NCBI GenBank assembly: GCA_023417475.1
Contig: JAEZFP010000003.1
Coordinates: 1 to 23,743 of the forward strand
Length of the DNA: 23,743 nt
Source: Bacillota bacterium
GTDB lineage: Bacteria > Bacillota > UBA4882 > UBA8346
Direction: 5' to 3'
Part shown: piece after piece, positions 1 through 7,296 of the stretch
Layout: each line of letters starts with the position of its first letter
Numbering within the stretch: the first letter of the stretch is position 1
Position numbers and translations under genes: made by a program
The notes under the pieces: model-generated
Database searches by the model: none
Told to the model about the DNA's origin: nothing
Seen by the model: the letters and a program-made list of their open reading frames with translations, nothing else

Positions 1-2
1 AA

Positions 3-422
3 GACTTCATAAAAAAACAAATTCCAAATTCCTCCCATCAAGTAAGCGATGTAATTTACCTACCAAAATATGATCAAAAAAAATCCAACAAAGTTGTTTA
101 CAATCCATACCATGTTCAATCAAAAGAATTTGGAATTTACTCAAACACAAGAAATACAGTCGCAAAAACAGAAAATACGAGTCCTGAAATTCTGATAGAA
201 AAAAGTAGAATTGGAAATAATGATAAACAAATAAAACAGGTCGCAAATGCGGAAATTGACTATAAAAATTTGACAGTACTCGAAAGTGCCATACTATCCG
301 AACTAGTGAATTTCATTAAACACACCTACAAATCCATAATAGACGTATTGAAACCGAATTATCCTGAAACTGAGATTTATCAAACTTTAATAACTATGGA
401 AGATAGGGGGTGGCTAGAATAG
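3..422 (+). CDS. Unrecognised protein, 5' end cut by window edge
   Basis: An open frame runs from base 3 without a stop to the TAG at 420-422, giving the last 139 residues of a gene that starts outside the window. I do not recognise the protein. The first 80 residues are polar and low in complexity; the last 55 or so (LTVLESAILSEL to MEDRGWLE) look helical, with a winged-helix flavour. The next gene starts inside it with a 13-base overlap, and that gene overlaps the primase by 4 bases, so the three are probably one transcript and one replication or regulation module. The absence of stops over 420 bases in this AT-rich DNA, plus the overlaps, supports a real gene. Function unknown. Confidence 0.6.
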   Translation, partial: DFIKKQIPNSSHQVSDVIYLPKYDQKKSNKVVYNPYHVQSKEFGIYSNTRNTVAKTENTSPEILIEKSRIGNNDKQIKQVANAEIDYKNLTVLESAILSELVNFIKHTYKSIIDVLKPNYPETEIYQTLITMEDRGWLE

Positions 423-781
423 CTGGACAGTCCAGACTTTCGGAACTTCCAGAACCTAAATACCAAACAAAACCTCCTACACTTTTATTGAACTGGGACC
501 AGACACGAACAGATCTAAAAAAATTTATTTACCTGCACATAATCCGTGCTGCGGGAGAATACCAAGATCCACATTTGAAACTTACAACCACCAAATTAGT
601 TAAAACCATGGCTAACAATACAGGAATCGTTAAAAATCAATTAAAGCTCTACGTTGAAAATCTTTTTTTCTATGGATATTTACTTAAACCATATTTGAAT
701 GATGAAATTATTGTTTCAGACAAACTCTACGATGATCTTTGTAATCTTGACAGGATACGAGAGGAGGGTGTCTATAAATGA
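410..781 (+). CDS. Small winged-helix-like protein of the primase operon
   Basis: This 123-residue protein starts at a GTG that overlaps the end of the preceding gene. Residues about 30-110 are predicted helices followed by a probable wing (KLVKTMANNTGIVKNQLKLY, then LLKPYLNDEIIVS), which suggests a winged-helix fold in which TTTKLVKTMANNTGIVKNQL would be the helix-turn-helix. This is pattern reading, not a firm family assignment. Its stop overlaps the ATG of the primase as ATGA, so the two are probably translationally coupled. A DNA-binding or replication-accessory role would fit that position. No upstream Shine-Dalgarno is obvious beyond a purine-rich GGAAG stretch. Confidence 0.6.
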   Translation: MARIAGQSRLSELPEPKYQTKPPTLLLNWDQTRTDLKKFIYLHIIRAAGEYQDPHLKLTTTKLVKTMANNTGIVKNQLKLYVENLFFYGYLLKPYLNDEIIVSDKLYDDLCNLDRIREEGVYK

Positions 782-1860
782 AGGGTCTTCTATCTTTTTA
801 TGAATCATTTTATGGAACTAACTTTTACAGACACTTCAGAAGGCCACCTGACTTTAATAAATCCAACTTCAGAATACAGTTCACAGTCAAAGATCCAAAA
901 AGTTTATTCATACATGCACACCGAAACAACAGCAATCATCCCTGTTTAATCCACACCTATGATCATGGAAGTTACGACAATTTAAAAGAGAAGAAAAATA
1001 GTATTATGGTTTTTGATAGGGTCTTCCTTGATTTTGATGCAGAGAATGAAGAAGCTCGAAAAATTAAAAATGAACTGGTTAAACTTAGAAGTTATGGATT
1101 AAATTACAAAAAAATTTTACAGAATAAACTCCGGGAAAAACTCCAAAACTTGGTAATAAAAGATGAGATATCCAAACCTGCGATAGATGATGCCAAAAAC
1201 TTTGCACAAAAATTTAAAGAAGCCTTTGGAAAACCTCCAATACTATTTTTCAGCGGATTCAAAGGATGTCACGCATACACATTATTCAAACCAATTCAAT
1301 TTAAAGATATTAATAAGGCTATCTCATGGTTTGCAAAAAATGCTAAAAAAGCTTATGATTATTCTACCCTTGATTTATCAGTGACTAATGATGCCAAGGC
1401 CAGACTTTCAAGAGTTCCTTACACTAAACATCAATTAACAGACCTAACAGTAGTCCCATTCCAGCACTTTGATGATTACGATAAAATAATGGGTAAATCT
1501 TTGTATCCCGAGGTTGAAAATTTTGATGTTGAGAAATATAGAACAAATTTCTATAAACACCTACAAAAAATTGATGAAATAGAATATTACAATTCAAAAA
1601 TTAGAAAAACAACTCCAAAACCTGAGATGGCCACAGGAAATAATTTTAAAGGTGAATATGATCATCGTATATTCTTCAGACAAATCCTTGGAGATCCAGT
1701 TCGTGAGTATCCAGAAAAAGAATATGTAATGTATCACTGCCCATTCCATGACCATGAAGATAAAAAACCATCCTTTCAAGTGAATAAAAAAGGATATTAC
1801 TGTTATGGCTGCCAAAGGAAAGGTAATTACTGTCACTTTTTTAAAGATTATTCTAATTGA
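778..1860 (+). CDS. AEP (PriS-like) primase with C-terminal CHC2 zinc finger
   Basis: This 360-residue protein is a probable replicative primase of a mobile element. The N-terminal two thirds carry archaeo-eukaryotic primase signatures: the metal-binding FLDFDAE (D85 and D87), SGFKGCH (H165) matching the SxxGxH nucleotide-binding motif, and a third acidic/basic block TLDLSVTNDAKARLSRVPYT (D199, R209, R212). The last 45 residues form a DnaG-type zinc finger: CPFH (C321, H324), then KKPSF, then CYGC (C342, C345). A strong GGAGGGTG ribosome site lies about 10 bases before the ATG. The 4-base overlap with the upstream gene points to an operon. AEP primases with a DnaG-type finger are known from plasmids and viruses; the host PriS normally lacks it. 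The family is well supported, the mobile origin is inference. Confidence 0.88.
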   Translation: MKGLLSFYESFYGTNFYRHFRRPPDFNKSNFRIQFTVKDPKSLFIHAHRNNSNHPCLIHTYDHGSYDNLKEKKNSIMVFDRVFLDFDAENEEARKIKNELVKLRSYGLNYKKILQNKLREKLQNLVIKDEISKPAIDDAKNFAQKFKEAFGKPPILFFSGFKGCHAYTLFKPIQFKDINKAISWFAKNAKKAYDYSTLDLSVTNDAKARLSRVPYTKHQLTDLTVVPFQHFDDYDKIMGKSLYPEVENFDVEKYRTNFYKHLQKIDEIEYYNSKIRKTTPKPEMATGNNFKGEYDHRIFFRQILGDPVREYPEKEYVMYHCPFHDHEDKKPSFQVNKKGYYCYGCQRKGNYCHFFKDYSN

Positions 1861-1985
1861 TAATGTGAAATTTATAAAAGTATTAGCTAATAGAATTAAA
1901 TTATCACACAAACTAGATATTTTAAAGGTAATTAAAAAATTTATTTAAAAAAATATGATAGAAAATAATATCAGTAGATGATAAT

Positions 1986-2882
1986 ATGGATGAATTACAA
2001 ATAATACTATCTATTGTTATTCCTTTAATTGTTTCATTGATTGTATGGACATTAACATACATTATACCTTATATTAGCCCAAATTGGATCTCAAATGGTT
2101 TGATAAAGTTTACAAGAGATGATCCATCAGATCCAGTTGGTATTGGCCTTATTATAAGTCAATTTTTAAAATATGATGATTGGAAACGTTTAAATGCGAG
2201 TAAAAGAATTCAACGTATGTTTATTAAAAAAATCAGGGAAATTGAAAAAGATAATGAACAAGAATGGTCTGAGTTAGTTAAAAAGGTAATTAAAATGCCT
2301 TTAAAAGATGCATTAATGAAATTAGATTTGGTGTTGGTTGAATTAAGAGACAAGAATTATGAAAAAAAATATAATATCCATCTCACTTCTCCGGATGTTA
2401 TAGAACATTTTGAAAAACAAATAGAATCTCTTGAAGATTATCGGAAAAAATATTATGAAATTTTAAAACAATACAATAATGCCATTATTTGGGACCAATG
2501 TACAATCCCCCCTAAATTTATTGAGAGGTATAATAAAGAAAATTATGTTTTATCTTTAAAAGAAATTGAATTAATTGATTTTAAGTATATAATGCTTGAT
2601 AAAAATGGAAAGATGAGTACGGAAGAATTTTTAAATATTAAAGGTCATAATACTCCGAAAAGACAAACCGATGATGAAATAATCGCCATTTTCAATGATG
2701 TTATTTTTTATATAGATTATCCACATTCTAAATTTAAAAAAGATAAGTTAATTTATCGTTTATCTTTGGGACTTAGTGACCATGAAAGATCTCAAAAAAC
2801 TCTGAATGGCATTATTAGTGAAGTCGAGTCACAGATATTAATGAAAGATTATAATGACATAGTCAAAAGACATAATTTATAG
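1986..2882 (+). CDS. Unknown protein with one N-terminal membrane anchor
   Basis: This 298-residue protein begins with a long hydrophobic stretch (about residues 5-32, IILSIVIPLIVSLIVWTLTY onward) that is probably a membrane anchor. The rest is soluble, charged and mostly helical, including likely coiled coil around residues 130-165. No catalytic motif or known family was recognised. A weak GATGAT purine site sits 4-9 bases before the ATG. It is monocistronic as far as can be seen, separated by 125 bp from the primase and convergent with the DUF4209-like gene. AT content resembles its neighbours. It could be an accessory or defence protein because of its surroundings, but nothing in the sequence says so. 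Confidence 0.7.
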   Translation: MDELQIILSIVIPLIVSLIVWTLTYIIPYISPNWISNGLIKFTRDDPSDPVGIGLIISQFLKYDDWKRLNASKRIQRMFIKKIREIEKDNEQEWSELVKKVIKMPLKDALMKLDLVLVELRDKNYEKKYNIHLTSPDVIEHFEKQIESLEDYRKKYYEILKQYNNAIIWDQCTIPPKFIERYNKENYVLSLKEIELIDFKYIMLDKNGKMSTEEFLNIKGHNTPKRQTDDEIIAIFNDVIFYIDYPHSKFKKDKLIYRLSLGLSDHERSQKTLNGIISEVESQILMKDYNDIVKRHNL

Positions 2883-3038
2883 AAATATCACACATTTCAA
2901 CCTCTTGAAAATAAGAATTACATAGAGATATTAATTTGTCAATATTAAATATAAATAATTCATTTATATTAATTTATTTTGCAATATTTCATAAATTCTG
3001 CAAATTCTGGATTATCATCATTCATCTTAGTATCCTAT

Positions 3039-5090
3039 TTAAGCCCACTTTCTTCTCAATAATTGATTTTCACATTTTTTCACGTAATAGTTTTTCTTTA
3101 CCTTCTTTTTGTTTAAATTACTTTTCCTCAAAATTTTATTATTAGGATTTGTTACCTTCGGCTTCTTATTTACCAAATTCTTTTCGCCAAATTTATTTTC
3201 TTTCACAGATTCTTCTTTCACAGATTCTTCTTTCACAGATTCTTCTTTTATAATATTTAAATTATATTTTCCCAATCTTAACAATGCCAATAAAATCAAA
3301 TGAAACATTCCCATTTGATATTCTTTATCATCAGCAAGGGAATGGGCAATTTTATGTCTTAGATTGTAACCTGCTTTTTCCACTAACAAAAATTTAAAAA
3401 ATAATATTTCTTCATCATTAAAGAACGATTTTAATTCATTTATGCGTAAAAGCATATTAATATCTTTTTCTCTTGCAATGTTTCTTCCCTTGTCTTGCTT
3501 TTGGTAAAATGTAGATATGCCTAAGAAATTTTGACAAATATCTCTTAATAGTCCCTCTAATTTCAAAGTTAAAGAATCTATTATTAAAACAAAATTAGGT
3601 TCATAAGTAGGATCTAATAAATATAAATTTATTATATCAAAATATTCCCATAAAGCGGGAGAAATAAGATCTAACCAATTTTTTCTAATTATTTTTCCAT
3701 CTTGTATTTCTTTTTCAAAAGTTTTTCCTATCCAAGATTTTTGAATAAAAAAATTTATCAAAATGTCATAAGATAGTTTATTTGCTGTAATTGCTTTTAT
3801 AATTACGATATTTAATAAATTAACTGTGTTAAATTCAATTATCCTTTTAAAATGAGCAAGAATCTGATAATACCTTAGTTCATCAGCTTCACTAAAATGT
3901 TGCATCACATGTCCATTATGATCTAAAACCGATCTAGGTACTCTTGAAGAGAAATGTTTTAACATTTCTTCATCAACAAACTTCTCAACATCTTTTAAAT
4001 TCGGCAATATGTTTTTATCTAACATTAAATATGGAATTATTTCCGTTGAATGGTTGGTAATAAGATCATGTGCAATTTCATGGCATCTATCTATTGTATT
4101 AGTGAGATCTATTGTAGTTTCACGTTTTAAAAGTTTCATGGAACTTTTAAATTCTATATATTTCTTTTCTAATTCAGAAATTTTTATTTCATTTTTAAGG
4201 TTTTTATAGTGTTTTAAAGCATTTTCACAATAATGTATCCTGGCATCATTATCCTTTTTATCGGCTTCCTCCATCAATGATTCATAAGATTCTCCAATAG
4301 TTTGTTCCCACGGAAATTTTTTTGTATTTAATTTATTTTCTACTTTCTTTCCAAACTCTAAAATTTTAATTGTTTTATTGTAATCTTTTTCAAATATTGA
4401 CATTTCAGCTAATTTCCATAATATGTCTTCCATCCCACTGAAATCTGCTTTAATAAAATTTTTTTTATCATTTAACATCAATTGAATTAAATCTGTCCTT
4501 AAATAAAATGAGTTATTGCTATTATAATTGAATTGGTGAATCAATCTTTTAATTTCAGATTTTACTTTTGCAACATTATATTTTGAACTTACAGCTATAA
4601 TATATGCATTTTTAATTGATTTAACTATTTTAAAACCGTAATTTTTATTAGGTTCTTTAAGATCCTTTTTTTCGTATAATGTTACTAGTCTTAAATATGA
4701 ATCTACTGCTATTTCTGCATATTTTCTATGCTTTTTGGGACTATTCCATAAAATTATAGAATAACGTGCTTTCAATAACAGATTTTTTGAAGTATCGAGC
4801 CTATGAATCAGATAATTATAGGTGTCATTATCAAAATTTTCTAAATCTGGAAAGTTATGTTTGGTTCCATCTTTTGAAGTTTTTGTCCTAGCAGGGATGA
4901 TTTTGCCCATAAAGGTATCAAAATAAAAAAAGTCAACTTCCCATTGAGCTTTTTTTCCACTTAAATCTTTAGATTTTAGTGAATTTTTATAATCAAAGAA
5001 TAATTTTCCAATTTGATAATGTTCATAATTCCATGCATTTTTTTCAATATAATCATATAAATCGTTCAAATTCTTAAATTTAATTTCCAA
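3039..5090 (-). CDS. DUF4209/HEPN-like protein with lysine-rich tail
   Basis: This 683-residue protein starts at TTG, preceded by a GGGGGG site 7 bases upstream. Residues about 1-330 are helical and TPR-like. The segment from about 490 to 600 resembles DUF4209: a buried SLTLKLEGLLRDI helix and then NLRHKIAHSL, in which R578-x4-H583 is the Rx4-6H motif of HEPN-type ribonucleases. HEPN RNases are common effectors in toxin-antitoxin and antiviral systems, so an RNA-cleaving defence role is plausible but inferred. After the fold the protein carries three copies of KEESV, encoded by a 15-bp tandem repeat, and a strongly basic tail rich in NKK/KKV that may bind nucleic acid. It is divergent from the DUF2971 gene, 82 bp away, with a shared promoter region. 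Confidence 0.7.
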   Translation of the reverse strand: MEIKFKNLNDLYDYIEKNAWNYEHYQIGKLFFDYKNSLKSKDLSGKKAQWEVDFFYFDTFMGKIIPARTKTSKDGTKHNFPDLENFDNDTYNYLIHRLDTSKNLLLKARYSIILWNSPKKHRKYAEIAVDSYLRLVTLYEKKDLKEPNKNYGFKIVKSIKNAYIIAVSSKYNVAKVKSEIKRLIHQFNYNSNNSFYLRTDLIQLMLNDKKNFIKADFSGMEDILWKLAEMSIFEKDYNKTIKILEFGKKVENKLNTKKFPWEQTIGESYESLMEEADKKDNDARIHYCENALKHYKNLKNEIKISELEKKYIEFKSSMKLLKRETTIDLTNTIDRCHEIAHDLITNHSTEIIPYLMLDKNILPNLKDVEKFVDEEMLKHFSSRVPRSVLDHNGHVMQHFSEADELRYYQILAHFKRIIEFNTVNLLNIVIIKAITANKLSYDILINFFIQKSWIGKTFEKEIQDGKIIRKNWLDLISPALWEYFDIINLYLLDPTYEPNFVLIIDSLTLKLEGLLRDICQNFLGISTFYQKQDKGRNIAREKDINMLLRINELKSFFNDEEILFFKFLLVEKAGYNLRHKIAHSLADDKEYQMGMFHLILLALLRLGKYNLNIIKEESVKEESVKEESVKENKFGEKNLVNKKPKVTNPNNKILRKSNLNKKKVKKNYYVKKCENQLLRRKWA
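3201..3245 (+). repeat. 15-bp tandem repeat, three copies, inside the DUF4209-like gene
   Basis: The unit tttcacagattcttc is present three times without mismatch. It is in frame with the - strand gene and encodes the pentapeptide repeat KEESV between the folded part and the basic tail. Copy number could vary by slippage without breaking the frame. Confidence 0.9.
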
Positions 5091-5172
5091 TTCAATTCCC
5101 CCGCTAAGTAACCCACATATAGATATTGAATAATTATTATAATATCTATTGATTATTTCAAGGAGATTAAAT

Positions 5173-6222
5173 TTGTGGAAAAAAGAGTTTATAAATTTGT
5201 TATTTAATTCTAAAGATCCATCTCAATTAGATGCTAATAAAGCTAAAAAATTAAAGTTCAATAATACACCTTCTTCTTTATTTAAGTACAGAACTATGGA
5301 TAAAAAAGGCCATACTTTGGATCTTATTAGTGAAGATAAAATATATTTATCTAAACCCAGTAATTTTAATGATCCTTTTGATTGTGCTCTCAATATAACT
5401 ACAAAAAGTATGGATAATGATTACATTAGAGAAATTCTGTCAGATTATGATTTAAGTATTCTTAAACGATTTAATTTTACATCTAAAGAATTATATAAAT
5501 TAAAGAAAAGTAAACGCTTTATTCATGATATTAGCAAGTTATATGTTAAAAAAATATATCCAAATTATAAAAAAAATCTAGAAAAGTATAATGGATTAGT
5601 GAATAATTTAGAGAACAAAATTATGGATAGTCATCTAAATTTGGAAAAAATTAAAAATCATATATATTTGACATGTTTCAGTGAAATTAATGATTCTATT
5701 TTGATGTGGAGTCATTACACTCATAATCATGAAGGTATATGCATTGAATACAATTTTAAGGAACTGAATTTTAATAATCCTTTGACACGTTATACATTCC
5801 CCGTGATTTATTCGGATAATGTGCTTGATTTTGGGGAATTCTTGCCGAATTCAAATAAAGAATTCGAAAATATTATGGAAAAATATATGGATGGAATTAA
5901 TCCCAACGATATTTCAGATGGATTAGTACTTCCTGAAATGAGTAACAATAGAAATAATATGGCAATTTTTGCTGTAGCTCTTAATAAATCTAAAGATTGG
6001 GATTATGAAAAAGAGTGGAGATACATTTTACTTCATAAAACTGCATTAAACCCACCGAAGTTTATTGATGTACCTAAACCTAAAGCGATTTTTTTAGGTG
6101 CTAAGATAAATGATATAAATAAGGAAAAAATTATTGAAATAGGCAAAAAAAGAAATATAAATGTTTACCAAATGAAATTGAAATTAGGAACTTATTTCTT
6201 AGAATCTTATCAGTTAATCTAA
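5173..6222 (+). CDS. DUF2971 domain protein
   Basis: This 349-residue protein shows the DUF2971 pattern: FKYRTMD near the start, then IYLSKPSNFNDPFDCAL (about residues 57-73), the central CFSEINDSILMWSHYTHNHE and GICIEY block (about 170-195), KDWDYEKEWRY (about 280), and a closing IFLGAKIND segment. The family's biochemical activity is not established to my knowledge. Members often occur in defence-rich accessory regions, which fits here. I chose the TTG at 5173 because AAGGAG lies 7 bases ahead of it; an upstream TTG at 5149 would place that site inside the gene. It stands alone, divergent from the DUF4209-like gene. Confidence 0.85.
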   Translation: MWKKEFINLLFNSKDPSQLDANKAKKLKFNNTPSSLFKYRTMDKKGHTLDLISEDKIYLSKPSNFNDPFDCALNITTKSMDNDYIREILSDYDLSILKRFNFTSKELYKLKKSKRFIHDISKLYVKKIYPNYKKNLEKYNGLVNNLENKIMDSHLNLEKIKNHIYLTCFSEINDSILMWSHYTHNHEGICIEYNFKELNFNNPLTRYTFPVIYSDNVLDFGEFLPNSNKEFENIMEKYMDGINPNDISDGLVLPEMSNNRNNMAIFAVALNKSKDWDYEKEWRYILLHKTALNPPKFIDVPKPKAIFLGAKINDINKEKIIEIGKKRNINVYQMKLKLGTYFLESYQLI

Positions 6223-6372
6223 ATTGAACTTTCAATAAATTCTAATTTAACTGCTGCAAAGTTCCTTTGTCGCAAGCTCCTCAGTCACAAAAACATAATC
6301 GTTACTACAATTCATATTTAACAGTTGAGTACCATAATTATTTCTTTATAAGTAAATTTAAGCATTTTAAAG

Positions 6373-6387
6373 CGAAATATTTATATA
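6373..6387 (+). promoter_or_regulatory. Archaeal BRE/TATA promoter for the zinc-protein operon
   Basis: The sequence cgaaa followed by tatttatata matches the purine-rich BRE plus TATA box of archaeal promoters. Transcription would start about 25 bases downstream, near 6410, leaving a short leader that contains the AGGTG ribosome site at 6431-6435. Confidence 0.6.
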
Positions 6388-6441
6388 GTCCGGATGACAT
6401 AATATTACTTACAGGAGTAAAAGTATTATAAGGTGATTCGG

Positions 6442-6906
6442 ATGATACATCAGCAAAATATGAGACAAATGGTTTTTGTACCCCATTATCATAGAGATGG
6501 AGAATGTTTAATTGGAAATAGTAACACTGGAAGATTACATTCCTTGGATTGTAGTGCCATTGACATGATGCGTGAAGACCATAAAATACCAACCGATGGT
6601 GCAGGATTCACACCATGTGGATGGTGCCACGCATGTGGAACAACCCACCAAGATATCTTTCAAGAAGCCAATGAAGATCCTGAAGGAACTGAACTCTGCA
6701 TGGACAAAAAAATAATCCAACTATTCAAACAAACAGGATGTGCAACTTGTAGCTCCAAGAAAGGAATAATAAAAATGTTCCCAGATCCCCACGGTGTGAG
6801 ACTCATAGGAAAACAAGGCCATTGGTGGATATACTTCGAATGTGAAGAATGCGGATACCAAACAGCATGGTGGAAAGCAATAAATAAACTAAAAAATAGC
6901 AAATAA
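6442..6906 (+). CDS. Two-domain zinc protein, Ada-like metal site plus zinc ribbon
   Basis: From the ATG at 6442 (AGGTG lies 6 bases upstream; a GTG at 6433 would overlap that site) the protein has 154 residues. The first half reads LIGNSNTGRLHSLDC, then AGFTPCGWCHAC. This matches the layout of the small metal-binding domain of Ada-like proteins (IGNkns..hH...C ... G..PC..C). The second half holds CATC and, 44 residues on, CEECGYQ, a four-cysteine zinc ribbon, with HWWIYFEC before the last pair. The role may be nucleic-acid or metal binding; the exact function is unknown. A good BRE/TATA promoter precedes it, and a ribbon-helix-helix-like gene follows after 10 bases, so the pair is probably one operon. 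Base composition is somewhat less AT-rich than the neighbouring accessory genes, more like a resident gene. Confidence 0.72.
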   Translation: MIHQQNMRQMVFVPHYHRDGECLIGNSNTGRLHSLDCSAIDMMREDHKIPTDGAGFTPCGWCHACGTTHQDIFQEANEDPEGTELCMDKKIIQLFKQTGCATCSSKKGIIKMFPDPHGVRLIGKQGHWWIYFECEECGYQTAWWKAINKLKNSK

Positions 6907-6916
6907 AGGGGTTAAA

Positions 6917-7117
6917 ATGAAAAATGAAAAACGGGTGTGTTTAACACTCCCCCAACCTATTCATGAAATGATTTGGAAAAAATCAGGAAAACTCAAAGTC
7001 AACTACGTTGCAGAATCACTATTAATAGAATACATTGTGGATCCAGAGCTACAAAAGAGAGTTAAAAAAAGAATTAGAGACTGTTTTAAACAAAATAAGC
7101 AAAATATTTCTCAGTGA
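6917..7117 (+). CDS. Ribbon-helix-helix-like small DNA-binding protein
   Basis: This 66-residue protein reads KRVCLTLPQPIHEMIWKKSG (a possible beta strand and first helix), then KVNYVAESLLIEYI (a second helix), which is the layout of MetJ/Arc-type ribbon-helix-helix repressors. A basic tail follows. It begins 10 bases after the zinc-protein stop with GGGG upstream of the ATG, so it is probably co-transcribed and could regulate its own operon. The alternative is a small unknown basic protein; there is no toxin-like neighbour to make it an antitoxin. Confidence 0.6.
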   Translation: MKNEKRVCLTLPQPIHEMIWKKSGKLKVNYVAESLLIEYIVDPELQKRVKKRIRDCFKQNKQNISQ

Positions 7118-7296
7118 GAGATGGTTTTAGTAACAAGCTGTAATTAAGAAGTGGTTATGATATGATTGTACTTAATGATAGTGAGGGTAATCTAAAAGAA
7201 TCTATAATTTCATTAAAAAAAATAATTCATTACTAAAATGAATGTCCTAATTTTATACATTACGGATGAATCCATTAAAGTTGACTTATGAATAAA

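Noticed and set aside
7..246. 79-residue hydrophobic frame on the - strand at the window start
   Set aside because: It is the opposite-strand shadow of the truncated + strand gene at 3-422, which overlaps the next gene properly and has better codon character.
2936..3145. 69-residue + strand frame at the convergent gene ends
   Set aside because: Overlaps the basic tail of the DUF4209-like gene on the other strand, starts without a ribosome site, and is a translation of AT-rich intergenic DNA.
3201..3245. Tandem repeat as a CRISPR array
   Set aside because: Units of 15 bp are directly adjacent with no spacers and are in frame within a gene.
6247..6315. 22-codon - strand frame between the DUF2971 and zinc-protein genes, locally richer in GC
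   Set aside because: The sequence (ending TEELATKELCSS) could be a gene remnant, but it has no ribosome site and no recognisable family.
7162..7236. 24-codon ATG frame after the ribbon-helix-helix-like gene
   Set aside because: Weak ribosome site, no recognisable pattern; too short to support.
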